From Opitutia bacterium (GTDB taxonomy: Bacteria; Verrucomicrobiota; Verrucomicrobiia; Opitutales; Opitutaceae): 48,609 bases of DNA. The notes beneath the pieces were generated by a model, which worked only from the letters and a program-made list of their open reading frames with translations, made no database searches and was not told the DNA's origin. The position numbers and the translations under genes are program-made. The stretch lies in NCBI GenBank assembly GCA_947449835.1, contig CANFSZ010000016.1, forward strand, positions 1 to 48,609. The letters are read 5' to 3'. Below are positions 1 through 9,057 of the stretch, piece by piece (position 1 is the first letter of the stretch; every line of letters begins with the position of its first letter).

Positions 1-40
1 AAGGGCTCTGGCGGGTGGCGAGGATGAGTTTGGACACGGG

Positions 41-74
41 AAAGAAAAAGGGCGCAGACAAAGTGTCTGCGCCC
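41..74 (-). terminator. Rho-independent terminator after ilvC
   Basis: A perfect 11-bp stem (50-60 with 64-74, three-base loop AAG) is followed on the minus strand by a U-rich run read from the A-rich bases at 41-49. It lies about 30 bases downstream of the ilvC stop codon and so ends the asd/tRNA/ilvN/ilvC transcription direction. Confidence 0.9.
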
Positions 75-104
75 GGAAGCTTTTGGCAACGTTGGGTTAC
101 GTGC

Positions 105-1130
105 TCAGTAGCTGGCCTGGACGCCCTTGAGGTTCTTCTTGGCCATCCAGGGCATCATGCTGCGGAGATAAGCACCAGTCTTCTCGATCTGGTGTTTTTC
201 GCCGGCCTTGAGGAGGGCGTTGTATTTCTTGAGGCCACCCTTGTGCTCTTTAACCCATTCTTTGGTGAATTGGCCGGATTGAATCTCTTTGAGAATCTTC
301 TTCATCTCGGCTTTGACCTGCTTGTTCACGACGCGAGGACCGCGGGTGATGTCGCCGTATTTAGCGGTCTCAGAGATGGAGAAACGCATACCGGCGATGC
401 CGGATTCATACATGAGATCGCAGATGAGCTTAAGCTCGTGGAGACATTCGAAGTAGGCCATCTCGGGCTGATAACCCGCTTCAACGAGGGTCTCGAAGCC
501 GGCTTGAACGAGAGCGCTGGCGCCACCGCAGAGGACGGCTTGTTCGCCGAAGAGGTCGGTCTCGGTTTCTTCCTTGAAGGAGGTCTGGAGCACGCCAGCG
601 CGGGTCGAGCCGATGCCCTTGGCCCAGGCGAGCGCGGTTTTCTTGGCGCTCTTGGATTTGTCTTGGGCGACGGCGATGAGGGCCGGCATGCCTTTGCCTT
701 CGGCGTAAAGGCGGCGGACCATGTGGCCGGGGCCTTTCGGGGCGACCATGATGCAGTCGATGTCCTTGTGCAGCTTGATGAGGCCGAAGTGAACGGCGAG
801 ACCGTGGCTGAAGAGCAGGGTTTTGCCCTTGCTCAGATTGGGCAGGATGGCGCTCGCGTAAACGTCGGCCTGTTTCATGTCGGGCAAGCCGACCATGATG
901 ACATCGGCGCGACGCACGGCTTCACCAGTCTCGACGACTTCGAAGCCGTGAGATTGGGCGACGGCTTTCGATTTAGATCCAGCGTAGAGGCCGATGATGA
1001 CCTTGCAGCCGCTGTCCTTCAGATTGAGCGCATGGGCGTGCCCTTGCGAACCATAGCCGAGGACGGCGAGCGTTTTATTTTTAAACACGCCGAGATCGGC
1101 GTCTTTGTCGGTGTAGACTTTAGCGGGCAT
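105..1130 (-). CDS. ilvC: Ketol-acid reductoisomerase (NADP+)
   Basis: This is the cytoplasmic enzyme of valine, leucine and isoleucine synthesis that rearranges and reduces 2-acetolactate or 2-aceto-2-hydroxybutyrate with NADPH and Mg2+. The 341-residue protein is the length of a short class I KARI. The N-terminal Rossmann fold shows [17 protein letters not shown] at residues 25-41. The C-terminal all-helical domain carries the metal-site region ([17 protein letters not shown]) and a conserved ECLHELKLI segment. The ATG start directly precedes the usual [11 protein letters not shown] beginning. It follows ilvN by 67 bases in the same direction, so the two are probably co-transcribed; the large acetolactate synthase subunit is not in the window. 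A strong terminator follows the stop codon. Confidence 0.97.
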   Translation of the reverse strand: MPAKVYTDKDADLGVFKNKTLAVLGYGSQGHAHALNLKDSGCKVIIGLYAGSKSKAVAQSHGFEVVETGEAVRRADVIMVGLPDMKQADVYASAILPNLSKGKTLLFSHGLAVHFGLIKLHKDIDCIMVAPKGPGHMVRRLYAEGKGMPALIAVAQDKSKSAKKTALAWAKGIGSTRAGVLQTSFKEETETDLFGEQAVLCGGASALVQAGFETLVEAGYQPEMAYFECLHELKLICDLMYESGIAGMRFSISETAKYGDITRGPRVVNKQVKAEMKKILKEIQSGQFTKEWVKEHKGGLKKYNALLKAGEKHQIEKTGAYLRSMMPWMAKKNLKGVQASY

Positions 1131-1197
1131 GATGAAAGGGAGATGAGGTTTGGGTTAAGTAAAAGGCGGTGCGAGGTGATCGATTGCGGAAGAGCGA

Positions 1198-1668
1198 TCA
1201 GCGCTTGAGCGCGAGTTGGCCGGTACGGGCGAGTTCGATGATGCCGAACGGCTCGAGGAGGCCGAGGAACGCATTGATCTTAGCCTCATCGCCGGTGACC
1301 TCGATGATGAGCGAGTCGACGGAGAGGTTGACGATTTTGGCGCGAAACACATCCGCGATCTGTAACAACTCCGCGCGGGTGCGGGAGTCAGCGCGGACTT
1401 TCACGAGCACGAGTTCGCGGGCGACAGCTTGACCTTCACCAAAGTCGGAGACGTCGACGACGTTGACCAACTTACGGAGTTGCTTGGTGCAGAGGCTGAG
1501 CGCGGCCTCATCGCCCTTCAGGACGATGGTGATGCGCGAGAGCGAGGCATCGTGCGTGGGCGCGACGTTGAGGGAGTCGATGTTGAAACCGCGACCGGAA
1601 ATCATGCCGGTCACGCGGGCCAAAACGCCGAATGTGTTCTCAACGAGGACGGAGATCGTGTGTCGCAT
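1198..1668 (-). CDS. ilvN: Acetolactate synthase small (regulatory) subunit
   Basis: This is the regulatory subunit of acetohydroxyacid synthase, which confers feedback inhibition by valine on the catalytic subunit. The 156-residue protein begins MRHTISVLVENTFGVLARV, the typical ACT-domain start, with GRGFNIDSLNVAP following; the C-terminal half (RAELLQIADVFRAKIVDL-like region onward) matches the ALS_ss_C domain. The open frame continues upstream, but that extension runs through the tRNA-Val gene and is not protein. The start at 1668 leaves about 20 bases to the tRNA 3' end, so the mRNA may be released by tRNA processing. No strong Shine-Dalgarno sequence is visible. The partner ilvB/ilvI is absent from the window. 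The symbol could equally be ilvH. Confidence 0.95.
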   Translation of the reverse strand: MRHTISVLVENTFGVLARVTGMISGRGFNIDSLNVAPTHDASLSRITIVLKGDEAALSLCTKQLRKLVNVVDVSDFGEGQAVARELVLVKVRADSRTRAELLQIADVFRAKIVNLSVDSLIIEVTGDEAKINAFLGLLEPFGIIELARTGQLALKR

Positions 1669-1690
1669 GAAGAAAGTTAAAAAATGGAAG

Positions 1691-1767
1691 TGGTGGACGC
1701 CGAGGGACTCGAACCCCCGACCCTCTCGGTGTAAGCGAGATGCTCTAACCAACTGAGCTAGGCGTCC
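1691..1767 (-). tRNA. tRNA-Val (anticodon TAC)
   Basis: On the minus strand a complete cloverleaf can be folded. The acceptor stem is GGACGCC (1761-1767) pairing with GGCGTCC (1695-1701), and the anticodon stem TCTCG/CGAGA encloses the loop CTTACAC, giving anticodon TAC (valine, GUA codons). The T-arm contains GGTTCGAGTCC. The discriminator A and the 3' CCA are encoded (1691-1694). It lies between asd and ilvN on the same strand, so it may be part of a mixed tRNA/mRNA transcript. Confidence 0.96.
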
Positions 1768-1881
1768 GAGCCAAGGGTGGAGGAAAACCTGCGGGCGGCG
1801 GCCATGACAAGGAATTATTCCAACTCGAGTCCGCCCCACCCGTGCCCCTCACTAGGCCCAAGCCTAGGCAGAAACGAAAAA

Positions 1882-2922
1882 TCACCGGCTGGCCTTGGGC
1901 CGCAGCCAGCCCTCGCGCACCATAAGTTCGGCGTTTTGGAGGGCATTGAGGGCGGCGCCCTTCCAGAGATTGTCGCCGCTGACCCACAATGATAGCCCGT
2001 TATCGAGCGCGGAATCGACGCGGATACGACCGACACCGCACTTTACCTGCCGGCTGAAATCCAAAGGCGTCGGGTAAATTTGTTTCGCCGGATCATCGAC
2101 CAACTGCGCACCGCCAAACGCCGCGATCGCCGCCCGCGCCGCCTCGACGCTCACCGGCCGCTCAAACTCGGCGTTCACCGCCACCGAATGAGCGCGGACG
2201 ACGGGAACCCGCACGCACGTCGCGGAAACCTTGAGATGGGGCAAGCCCATGATCTTACGGCTCTCCTCGCGCATCTTCGTTTCCTCACCCGTGTAACCGT
2301 CGCTGCCAAACGCATCGACCTGCGGGATGGCGTTAAACGCGATCTGATAAGGATAAACTTTTTTCGTGATCGGCGCACCTTTGGCGTGCGATTGAACCTG
2401 CGCTTCAAGCTCGTCGATGGCGTCCGCGCCCGTGCCCGAGACCGATTGATACGTGGCCGCAAAATAACGCTTCAAGCCGAACTCTCGATGCAACGGCCAC
2501 AGCGCCATCAACGTCACCGCCGTCGAGCAATTCGGATTAGCTATGATGCCTTGATGTTGGCGCAACCCCTCGGGGTTGATCTCGGGAATCACCAACGGCA
2601 CCGCCGGGTCCATCCGGTACGCGGAACTCTTATCAATTACCAAACAACCCGCCTTCACCGCATCAGCCGCGAGGGCGCGGGTCGTCGCGCCATCCACGGC
2701 GAAAAACGCCACATCAACATCGGCGAAAACACCGAGCTTGGCTTCTTCGACCGTGAATTTCCGGCCGCCGCATTCCAAGACTTTTCCCGCCGAACGCGCT
2801 GAGGCGAACAGCCGCAGCGAGGCCAACGGGAAATTACGCCCGAGCAAAAGCGCGAGCAATTCTTGACCGACTGCGCCCGTGGCGCCGACGATACCGACCG
2901 TGAAAGATGCCGTCTTGTCCAT
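1882..2922 (-). CDS. asd: Aspartate-semialdehyde dehydrogenase
   Basis: The enzyme reduces L-aspartyl-4-phosphate to L-aspartate-4-semialdehyde with NADPH, feeding lysine/diaminopimelate, threonine and methionine synthesis. The 346-residue protein opens with the NADP-binding motif GIVGATGAVGQELL (residues 10-23). The catalytic Cys is C132 in ANPNCSTAV and the acid/base His is about H247 in VRAHSVAVN. The start at 2922 is preferred over upstream in-frame codons because an AAGGA ribosome site lies at 2929-2933, six bases before the ATG, and MDKTASFTVGIVG fits the family N-terminus. Upstream lies the divergent L,D-transpeptidase-like gene, so the asd promoter must overlap coding sequence. tRNA-Val, ilvN and ilvC follow in the same direction. 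Confidence 0.96.
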   Translation of the reverse strand: MDKTASFTVGIVGATGAVGQELLALLLGRNFPLASLRLFASARSAGKVLECGGRKFTVEEAKLGVFADVDVAFFAVDGATTRALAADAVKAGCLVIDKSSAYRMDPAVPLVIPEINPEGLRQHQGIIANPNCSTAVTLMALWPLHREFGLKRYFAATYQSVSGTGADAIDELEAQVQSHAKGAPITKKVYPYQIAFNAIPQVDAFGSDGYTGEETKMREESRKIMGLPHLKVSATCVRVPVVRAHSVAVNAEFERPVSVEAARAAIAAFGGAQLVDDPAKQIYPTPLDFSRQVKCGVGRIRVDSALDNGLSLWVSGDNLWKGAALNALQNAELMVREGWLRPKASR

Positions 2923-2938
2923 AAAAAGTCCTTGGGAG

Positions 2939-3457
2939 TTGTATAACCAAACCCGCGAGCGCCTCGGCATCAAGCCCGCAGACCGTGTGTTGCTCGTGCG
3001 CATCAGCACCGCGACCATGCAGTTTTATCGCGCAGGCCAACTGATCAAAAGTTACGCCATCTCCACCTCCAAGCGCCCGCCATCTAACATCAAAGACTCC
3101 CTCGGCACCCCGCGCGGACTCCACGAAATCGCCGAGCGCATCGGCGCCGGTCAACCCCCGGGCATGGTCTTCAAATCCCGCGTCCCGACTGGCCGCGATT
3201 ACCACGAATTTCGAGACGGCGGAGTTCACGACAATCTCATCACCGGCCGCATTCTCTGGCTCCGCGGACTCGAGGCGGGCGTAAATCTCGGTGGCCAAGT
3301 CGACACCTACGAACGCTACGTTTACCTTCACGGTACCAATCATGAATCGCGCATCGGCGAGCCGCTCAGTTCGGGCTGCGTGCTCATGCGCAATCTCGAT
3401 ATCGTCGAACTCTATGAAGAAGTGCGCGGCGGCGACCACGTCATGATTGTCGATTGA
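2939..3457 (+). CDS. L,D-transpeptidase-like (YkuD domain) protein
   Basis: YkuD-fold proteins make 3-3 peptidoglycan cross-links or attach proteins to peptidoglycan through a catalytic Cys. The domain begins RVLLVRISTATMQFYRAGQ and continues with YAISTSKRP. The active-site stretch is YLHGTN, then LSSGCVLMRN about 12 residues later. The nucleophile Cys and the HGT His are present (about H131 and C147 from this start). The usual SHGCxR motif is changed: Ser replaces His before Gly-Cys, and Leu replaces the Arg two residues after Cys. No signal peptide is visible. The start is uncertain: the TTG at 2939 avoids overlapping asd, whereas a GTG at 2879 would overlap it by 44 bases; neither has a good ribosome site. 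Confidence 0.75.
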   Translation: MYNQTRERLGIKPADRVLLVRISTATMQFYRAGQLIKSYAISTSKRPPSNIKDSLGTPRGLHEIAERIGAGQPPGMVFKSRVPTGRDYHEFRDGGVHDNLITGRILWLRGLEAGVNLGGQVDTYERYVYLHGTNHESRIGEPLSSGCVLMRNLDIVELYEEVRGGDHVMIVD

Positions 3458-3463
3458 GCGCGC

Positions 3464-5263
3464 CTAGTTTCCGCGCACCAACGTCTCTAGCTTAGTCAAT
3501 TCCCCGGCCAATTGACTATTGGGCTCCACGCGGAGCGTCTGTCGCGCCCGAGCGACCGCCGCCTGCGCCGACACCTTATCACCCGTGTGCATGAGGTGCT
3601 GCGCAAAAAACACCACGACGTGATCGAAAAAATTGATGCCGGCTCCGCGCCCGTAATTTTCCATAACGGAATTAAAAACCAAAATCTGCGCCGCAGGACG
3701 ATCACTCGCGATACTACGCGCCAAAATCTCCCGCGCCTGCCGCGCGCTCAAATCACTCCGTTTCGCCTGATTTTTTTCGGCGATGATCCGTTCCTCCATT
3801 CTCGCTGCGCTCCCCTCGCCGCGCGCCCGCAAGCTCGCGCTGATGCGATTCGAAAACAAAACTTCAAGATCCGGATACGCCTGAAACGCGACCGCCGCGG
3901 CCCGCAGCGTGCCTTCCAATTGCCGCGCTGTGCCACCATTCACCGCCTCCGCCGCGAGCAAGGTTTCCCAAGCCGCCAAGTTGCGTCGCTCCACCGCGAC
4001 AGCGCGACGGGCCGCTTTGACGGCCAGCTCGGCCCGACCAGTCGCAAGATAATCCGCCGCAAACGCCGCGTGCAGCTCGGATTCGCGAAACAACGGCTGC
4101 GCGCGAAATCGCTCCGTCAAAAACTTCAATTCATGATCGGAGATTTCCCGCCAGGTTTGTGGATCGAGCGCGAGCCCACTGACCAAACGCTGTTCCTCAA
4201 ATCGGCCGGCATCGAGCCGCCACGTTTGCGCGCCATCCAAAAAACCAAACCACGCGTGGCGTCCATCTTTACCCGCACCATAAAATAAAAGCGTGGGGAC
4301 GCCTCGGGCTTTACCCACTTCGGTCGCAAAATAAGCCTGATCCACGCAAATACCGCCGTCGTGCAGAATCGTTTTTAACGTATAATTTGGGCCGGGCCAA
4401 ATCGCCTGAGTTTTCGCGATGCGATCCTTGCGATAACGGATCATCGCATATGCGTGATCGAGTTGCGCGAGCGGAACATTAACCGTGCGCTGCGCCCAAA
4501 CCAACTGCTCAAAAGGCGCCGCCGCATCGACCACGAATTTCAATTCATCCGCGGTCAACCGCGCGAGCTGATGATAGGTGCGCCCGGCGAGATCCTCACG
4601 CACCCACCAATTAAAAGCCTCGCTCGGAGCCGGCCATTTTCTGGGCAACGCCGACGAAGTCACTTGCCCGTGAGGCCAGTGCGGCGGCGGTGGCACATCG
4701 TACACCAAGGCGATCGCCAGCGCGAGCGACGCATAGCGGGCGAACGTGATCGGGTCTCTCTGGTGCAGAGCATTTAAAATCCGAAAAACCTCCGGCACAT
4801 AATCTTGCGGCGTCAGCACACCAAAAAACTCCGCGCTGAAAGCTTCGTTGTTCACCAACCATGTTTGCAACTCCACCGAGAGCGAGCGCCCGAACGGCAA
4901 ATCGCTCACCTCGTAGCGGGTCCTCATACGGGTATGTACGACCTGCGCGCTTTCGACGGCTTGGATCCAAGTAGGCGTAAATTGCGCCTCGGTGCGCGCG
5001 AAAAGTTCGGCCCATTTTACGATGCGCAACCAGCCCCGCGCGGCGACCCAGCGTTCGTTTTCATAAGCTGTCCGAGCTGCTTGCCGCAGCGCGGGCACAT
5101 TCGCCGCCCAACGATCCGGGGCAGCGGCGCGCGTCAGCTCCAAAATCATAGCGGCCTGAGGTGGCTCTAGCGCCGCGTTCGGAGTTATCGCTCCGGATGC
5201 TCCGCGCACCCGCACGCCGAAAATCAGCGCGACGATTCCGATAACATGTAACCACGGACGCAT
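3464..5263 (-). CDS. Secreted transglutaminase-like protein of unknown function
   Basis: The 599-residue protein has an N-terminal signal peptide (MRPWLHVIGIVALIFGV, probable cleavage near residues 22-25). The middle contains GGICVDQAYFATEVGKARG (Cys306), then GRHAWFGFLDG (His336) and WRLDAGRF (Asp351). That order and spacing resembles the Cys-His-Asp triad of the transglutaminase/papain-like fold, in which the enzyme acts as a peptidase or amidase. The C-terminal 200 residues are Ala-rich helical repeats (FAADYLATGRAELAVKAARRAVAVERRNLAAWETLL) resembling TPRs. It is convergent with the L,D-transpeptidase-like gene, with only 6 bases between the stops. A periplasmic or cell-wall role is inferred from the signal and the fold; the substrate is unknown. 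Confidence 0.7.
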   Translation of the reverse strand: MRPWLHVIGIVALIFGVRVRGASGAITPNAALEPPQAAMILELTRAAAPDRWAANVPALRQAARTAYENERWVAARGWLRIVKWAELFARTEAQFTPTWIQAVESAQVVHTRMRTRYEVSDLPFGRSLSVELQTWLVNNEAFSAEFFGVLTPQDYVPEVFRILNALHQRDPITFARYASLALAIALVYDVPPPPHWPHGQVTSSALPRKWPAPSEAFNWWVREDLAGRTYHQLARLTADELKFVVDAAAPFEQLVWAQRTVNVPLAQLDHAYAMIRYRKDRIAKTQAIWPGPNYTLKTILHDGGICVDQAYFATEVGKARGVPTLLFYGAGKDGRHAWFGFLDGAQTWRLDAGRFEEQRLVSGLALDPQTWREISDHELKFLTERFRAQPLFRESELHAAFAADYLATGRAELAVKAARRAVAVERRNLAAWETLLAAEAVNGGTARQLEGTLRAAAVAFQAYPDLEVLFSNRISASLRARGEGSAARMEERIIAEKNQAKRSDLSARQAREILARSIASDRPAAQILVFNSVMENYGRGAGINFFDHVVVFFAQHLMHTGDKVSAQAAVARARQTLRVEPNSQLAGELTKLETLVRGN

Positions 5264-5332
5264 GTAAAAATGAGGCGAAAAATCACGCGCAGCTCAAATT
5301 TTTTGCCGGCTGATCGCCTCGATCAACGTCGG

Positions 5333-5378
5333 CGTAAAAACAATAAACCCGTGCGCCGATAAAGGACGCACGGGGTTT
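5333..5378 (-). terminator. Rho-independent terminator after clpC
   Basis: An 8-bp stem CCCGTGCG/CGCACGGG (5348-5355 with 5367-5374), extended by AAA/TTT pairs, is followed on the minus strand by an interrupted U-rich stretch (TTTATTGTTTTT). It lies 30-70 bases after the clpC stop codon. The remaining bases between 5264 and 5403 show no gene. Confidence 0.8.
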
Positions 5379-5403
5379 CGCCATCGCCGCGGAGCTGGGA
5401 TGA

Positions 5404-7935
5404 TTAAGGCTTAACTTCGGTCGCCGCCGGCGGCGTTTTTTGTTTAAACGTGAGTTTCTCGCCGTCGCGTTCGACGAGGACTGCTTCGCCTTCTTTGACG
5501 TCGCCTCGCAGCAACGCCTCGGCGAGGGGATCTTCGACGTAGTGTTCGACGGCGCGACGCAGCGGACGGGCGCCGTATTTCTCGTCGTAACCTTTATCGA
5601 TGAGCAGCGACTTCGCCTCGGCGGTGAACTCGAGGGTGATCTTCCGCTCGACCAGACGTTTGGCAAATTTCGTGATCTCGATCTCGACGATTTTGATGAG
5701 GTCGTTCTTGTCGAGCGGGCGGAAGAACACGATGTCCGAGATGCGATTGAGGAACTCGGGCTTGAAGACGCGCTTGGCTTCTTCGAGCACTTTTTCGCGC
5801 ATCTTCTCCGCGTCGTTGAAACTCGCGGCGGCGGCGGCGAAACCCATCGAGGTCTGACGCTGGAGCAGCGCGGCGCCGACGTTGCTGGTCATGATGATGA
5901 TCGTGTTGCGGAAATCGACGGTGCGACCGAGAGAATCGGTGAGGCGGCCGTCTTCAAGAATCTGCAACAAAATCTGGAGCACGTCGGGATGCGCTTTCTC
6001 GACTTCATCGAAAAGGATGACGGCGTAAGGCCGACGGCGGACGGCCTCGGTGAGTTGACCGCCTTCTTCGTAGCCGACGTAGCCGGGAGGCGAGCCGACC
6101 AGACGCGAGACGGCGAATTTTTCCATGTACTCGCTCATGTCGATTTGGATGAGCGCGTCTTGGTTGCCGAACATCTGCATGGCGAGCTGCTTGGCGGTCT
6201 CGGTTTTGCCGACGCCCGTGGGGCCGACAAACATGAACGAGCCGATCGGGCGGCGCGGGTCTTTGAGATCAGCGCGGGAGCGACGCAGCGCGCGCGCGAT
6301 GGCACTGGCGGCGAGCTCTTGGCCGACGACGTTTTTCTGAATCTCGAGTTCGAGAGTTAGGAGTTTTTCGCTCTCCTTTTTCTCCATGCGCGAGAGCGGA
6401 ATACCGGTCCAATCGGCGACGACCTGCATCATGAGGTCTTCGTCGATGGCGATGCGTTTCTCATCGCGCGATTTCCGCCATTCAGCGGTGATTTCGTCTT
6501 GTTTGGCGCGGAGCTGTTTCTCGGTGTCGCGGTGTTTGGCGGCCTCCTCGAAGTGCTGGTCGGCGATGGCTTTTTCTTTGAGGGCGCAGACGTCCTCAAT
6601 TTCCTTCGTGAGACCTTCGATATCCGGCGGGCGTACGAGTGCGGAGATGCGGGCGCGAGAACCGGCCTCGTCCATGACGTCGATGGCCTTGTCGGGCAGG
6701 AAGCGGGCCGTGATGTAGCGATCGGAGAGTTTGGCGGCGGCCTCGAGGGATTTGTCGGTAAACGTTGCTTTGTGGTGATCTTCGTATTTGCCGCGGATAC
6801 CTTTGAGGATGGTGATCGTATCTTCCACGGAGGGCGGCTCGACTTTCACGCTCTGGAAGCGGCGATCGAGGGCGGAATCTTTTTCGATGTATTTGCGGTA
6901 TTCGTTGAGCGTGGTCGCACCGATGCACTGGAGCTCGCCGCGGGAAAGCGCGGGTTTGAAGATATTAGAGGCATCCATGGCGCCTTCGGCGGCGCCGGCG
7001 CCGACGATCGTGTGCATCTCGTCGATAAAGATAATGACGTTTTTCGCGCGTTTCACTTCGTCCATCACGGCTTTGATGCGTTCTTCGAATTGGCCGCGGT
7101 ATTTGGTACCGGCAACCATGAGCGCGAGATCGAGCGTAATGACTTTTTTGTCGGCTAGAATTTCCGGGACGTTGCCGGCGACGATTTCTTGAGCTAGGCC
7201 TTCGGCGATGGCGGTTTTACCGACGCCGGCTTCACCGATGAGGACGGGGTTATTTTTCGTGCGGCGGCAGAGGATTTGGATGACGCGGCGAATCTCGTTT
7301 TTGCGGCCGACGACGGGGTCCATTTCGCCTTTGCGGGCGAGCTCGGTGAGGTCGCGGCCGAAGGCTTTGAGCGCAGGAGTTTTTACTTCTTTTTTATCGT
7401 CGGGGGCACCGGCGGAGCGTTGCGGGGTGCCGGCGGCGGCTTCTTCACCGGGGGTGCCGGCATCGCCCGAACCACTGCCGGAGAATTGCGGATCGAGTTC
7501 GCGGAGGATTTCGTTGCGGGTGCGTTCTATGTCGATTTCGAGCGACTTGAGCACGCGGGCCGCGACGCCTTCGCCTTCGCGGAGCAGGCCGAGCAAGATG
7601 TGTTCAGTGCCGACGTAGGAGTGGCTGAGGGTCTTCGCTTCTTTGCCGGCTAGGGCCAGGACTTTTTTGACGCGCGGGGTGTAGGGAATGCTGCCGGGGG
7701 TCTTGGTTTCTTGGCCAGTGCCGACCTGTTTCTCGACGGCGGAGCGCACGGTTTCAAGATCGAGGCCCATTTTCTGAAGAACGCTCACAGCGACGCCTTG
7801 GCCGAGTTTGATGAGGCCTAGGAGGATGTGCTCGGTGCCGACGTAGTTGTGGTGAAAACGGTCGGCTTCCTTGCGCGCGAGCGCGAGCACCTGCTGAGCC
7901 CGAGGCGTGAAGTTGTTCATCGGTTCTTGTGACAT
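5404..7935 (-). CDS. clpC: ATP-dependent Clp protease ATPase subunit ClpC
   Basis: ClpC is a cytoplasmic HSP100 unfoldase that feeds substrates to ClpP. The 843-residue protein has two N-terminal Clp_N repeats, each with GTEHILLGL; their Glu residues (E35 and E111) match the phosphoarginine-binding Glu residues of Bacillus ClpC. AAA1 has Walker A GEAGVGKT (234-241). A UVR-type coiled middle domain lies around [22 protein letters not shown]2 has GPTGVGKT near 571-578, and the ClpP-docking tripeptide is MGF (697-699), equivalent to VGF/IGF loops. It is the last gene of mcsA-mcsB-clpC, 20 bases after mcsB. A second Met at residue 6 is an alternative start. A terminator follows. Confidence 0.97.
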   Translation of the reverse strand: MSQEPMNNFTPRAQQVLALARKEADRFHHNYVGTEHILLGLIKLGQGVAVSVLQKMGLDLETVRSAVEKQVGTGQETKTPGSIPYTPRVKKVLALAGKEAKTLSHSYVGTEHILLGLLREGEGVAARVLKSLEIDIERTRNEILRELDPQFSGSGSGDAGTPGEEAAAGTPQRSAGAPDDKKEVKTPALKAFGRDLTELARKGEMDPVVGRKNEIRRVIQILCRRTKNNPVLIGEAGVGKTAIAEGLAQEIVAGNVPEILADKKVITLDLALMVAGTKYRGQFEERIKAVMDEVKRAKNVIIFIDEMHTIVGAGAAEGAMDASNIFKPALSRGELQCIGATTLNEYRKYIEKDSALDRRFQSVKVEPPSVEDTITILKGIRGKYEDHHKATFTDKSLEAAAKLSDRYITARFLPDKAIDVMDEAGSRARISALVRPPDIEGLTKEIEDVCALKEKAIADQHFEEAAKHRDTEKQLRAKQDEITAEWRKSRDEKRIAIDEDLMMQVVADWTGIPLSRMEKKESEKLLTLELEIQKNVVGQELAASAIARALRRSRADLKDPRRPIGSFMFVGPTGVGKTETAKQLAMQMFGNQDALIQIDMSEYMEKFAVSRLVGSPPGYVGYEEGGQLTEAVRRRPYAVILFDEVEKAHPDVLQILLQILEDGRLTDSLGRTVDFRNTIIIMTSNVGAALLQRQTSMGFAAAAASFNDAEKMREKVLEEAKRVFKPEFLNRISDIVFFRPLDKNDLIKIVEIEITKFAKRLVERKITLEFTAEAKSLLIDKGYDEKYGARPLRRAVEHYVEDPLAEALLRGDVKEGEAVLVERDGEKLTFKQKTPPAATEVKP

Positions 7936-7955
7936 GAGCGTAAAGGGGTCGTGGT

Positions 7956-9050
7956 TTAGTTCTTTCCGTTACTGTTGATTAAAGAGAAATCCGGACGGAC
8001 GAAATTGGCAAACTCGGAGCGCAGATGAGCGGCGCGCAGCAAATCACGTTGGGCGGGATCGAATTCGCCTTTCTGGGCGTGTTGGAGGTGTCCGGGTTGC
8101 GCTTCGATAAAGAGGCGGTCGATGGTGGAGCGATTGGCATCGGGGAAAACGCCGAGGTCGATGCCGAGCCGAATGAGCGAAAGCAGGTTCATCGCTTCGC
8201 TGGAATTTAGCAGGTGGCTATTCTGCATGATGCCGTAAGCGCGCCCGATTTTGTCGAACAATTTGCCGGCATCAGCTTCGAGGAGTTTTTCGCGGGCGTT
8301 GAGTTCGTGCTCGATGATGGATTGGAGGACGCTAGTGAGGCGCTTGAGGATTTCTTCTTCGGATTCACCGAGAGTCGTCTGATTAGAGATTTGAAAAATG
8401 CTGCCGCTGGCGTCGGAGCCTTCGCCAAAGAGTCCGCGCACGACCATGCCGAGTTGGTTCACGGCGCGGACGACTTTTTCCATCTGGCTGGAGATGACGA
8501 GCGCGGGCAAGTGCATCATCGCGGAAGCGCGCATGCCAGTGCCGAGGTTGGTGGGGCAAGCCGTAAGGTAGCCGAGCGTGGGTGAAAAGGCGTAGTCGAG
8601 GCTGGCCTCAAGGGCCGTATCGAGCTCGTTGATGACGTTCCACGTTTTCTTGAGTTGGAAGCCGGCGCGGAGGACTTGGATGCGGAGGTGATCCTCTTCG
8701 TTGACCATGACGGAGACGGTCTGGTCTTTGCTGATGATCACGCTGCTGCCCTGTTTGGAACCGCTGAGCTCGCGGCTGATGAGGTGGCGTTCGACGAGGA
8801 TTTGTTTTTCGAGTTCGCCGAGCTGATCGACGGCGACGTTGAGGCTACGTTTGAGCGGGGCGGCGGCGGCGACGGCGGCGGTGCAGATTTCGGCGATGCG
8901 GGAGCGTTGCGCAGGTTTCGCCCAACCAGGGAAGGGCTGGGTGGCGAGATTGCGCGCGAGGCGGATGCGGGTCATCAAGACGATCGCGGTCTTGTTGCTG
9001 GCCGCATCGGTCAACTCGGAGGGCGAGGCGATGAGCGAGGCGATCGTCAT
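7956..9050 (-). CDS. mcsB: Protein arginine kinase McsB
   Basis: McsB phosphorylates arginine residues on proteins and so tags them for ClpCP degradation. The 364-residue protein has the phosphagen-kinase ATP:guanido fold: TRIRLARNL at 27-35, NEEDHLRIQ at 118-126, the active-site CPTNLGTG (Cys165), and the McsB-type nucleotide-binding segment RGLFGEGSDASGSIFQISNQ. The open frame continues far upstream over mcsA in another register; the ATG at 9050 is the sensible start, eight bases beyond the mcsA stop codon. It lies between mcsA and clpC in the Firmicutes order, but no ctsR is present. Animal-type creatine or arginine kinase is unlikely given the operon and length. Confidence 0.95.
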   Translation of the reverse strand: MTIASLIASPSELTDAASNKTAIVLMTRIRLARNLATQPFPGWAKPAQRSRIAEICTAAVAAAAPLKRSLNVAVDQLGELEKQILVERHLISRELSGSKQGSSVIISKDQTVSVMVNEEDHLRIQVLRAGFQLKKTWNVINELDTALEASLDYAFSPTLGYLTACPTNLGTGMRASAMMHLPALVISSQMEKVVRAVNQLGMVVRGLFGEGSDASGSIFQISNQTTLGESEEEILKRLTSVLQSIIEHELNAREKLLEADAGKLFDKIGRAYGIMQNSHLLNSSEAMNLLSLIRLGIDLGVFPDANRSTIDRLFIEAQPGHLQHAQKGEFDPAQRDLLRAAHLRSEFANFVRPDFSLINSNGKN

Positions 9051-9057
9051 TGGTGAC

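Noticed and set aside
15-1208. Long plus-strand open frame opposite ilvC
   Set aside because: It mirrors a textbook ilvC on the other strand, its product has no recognisable domain, and such antisense frames are expected in high-GC DNA.
1669-1839. N-terminal extension of ilvN
   Set aside because: The extension would translate the tRNA-Val gene; the ACT domain begins at the ATG at 1668.
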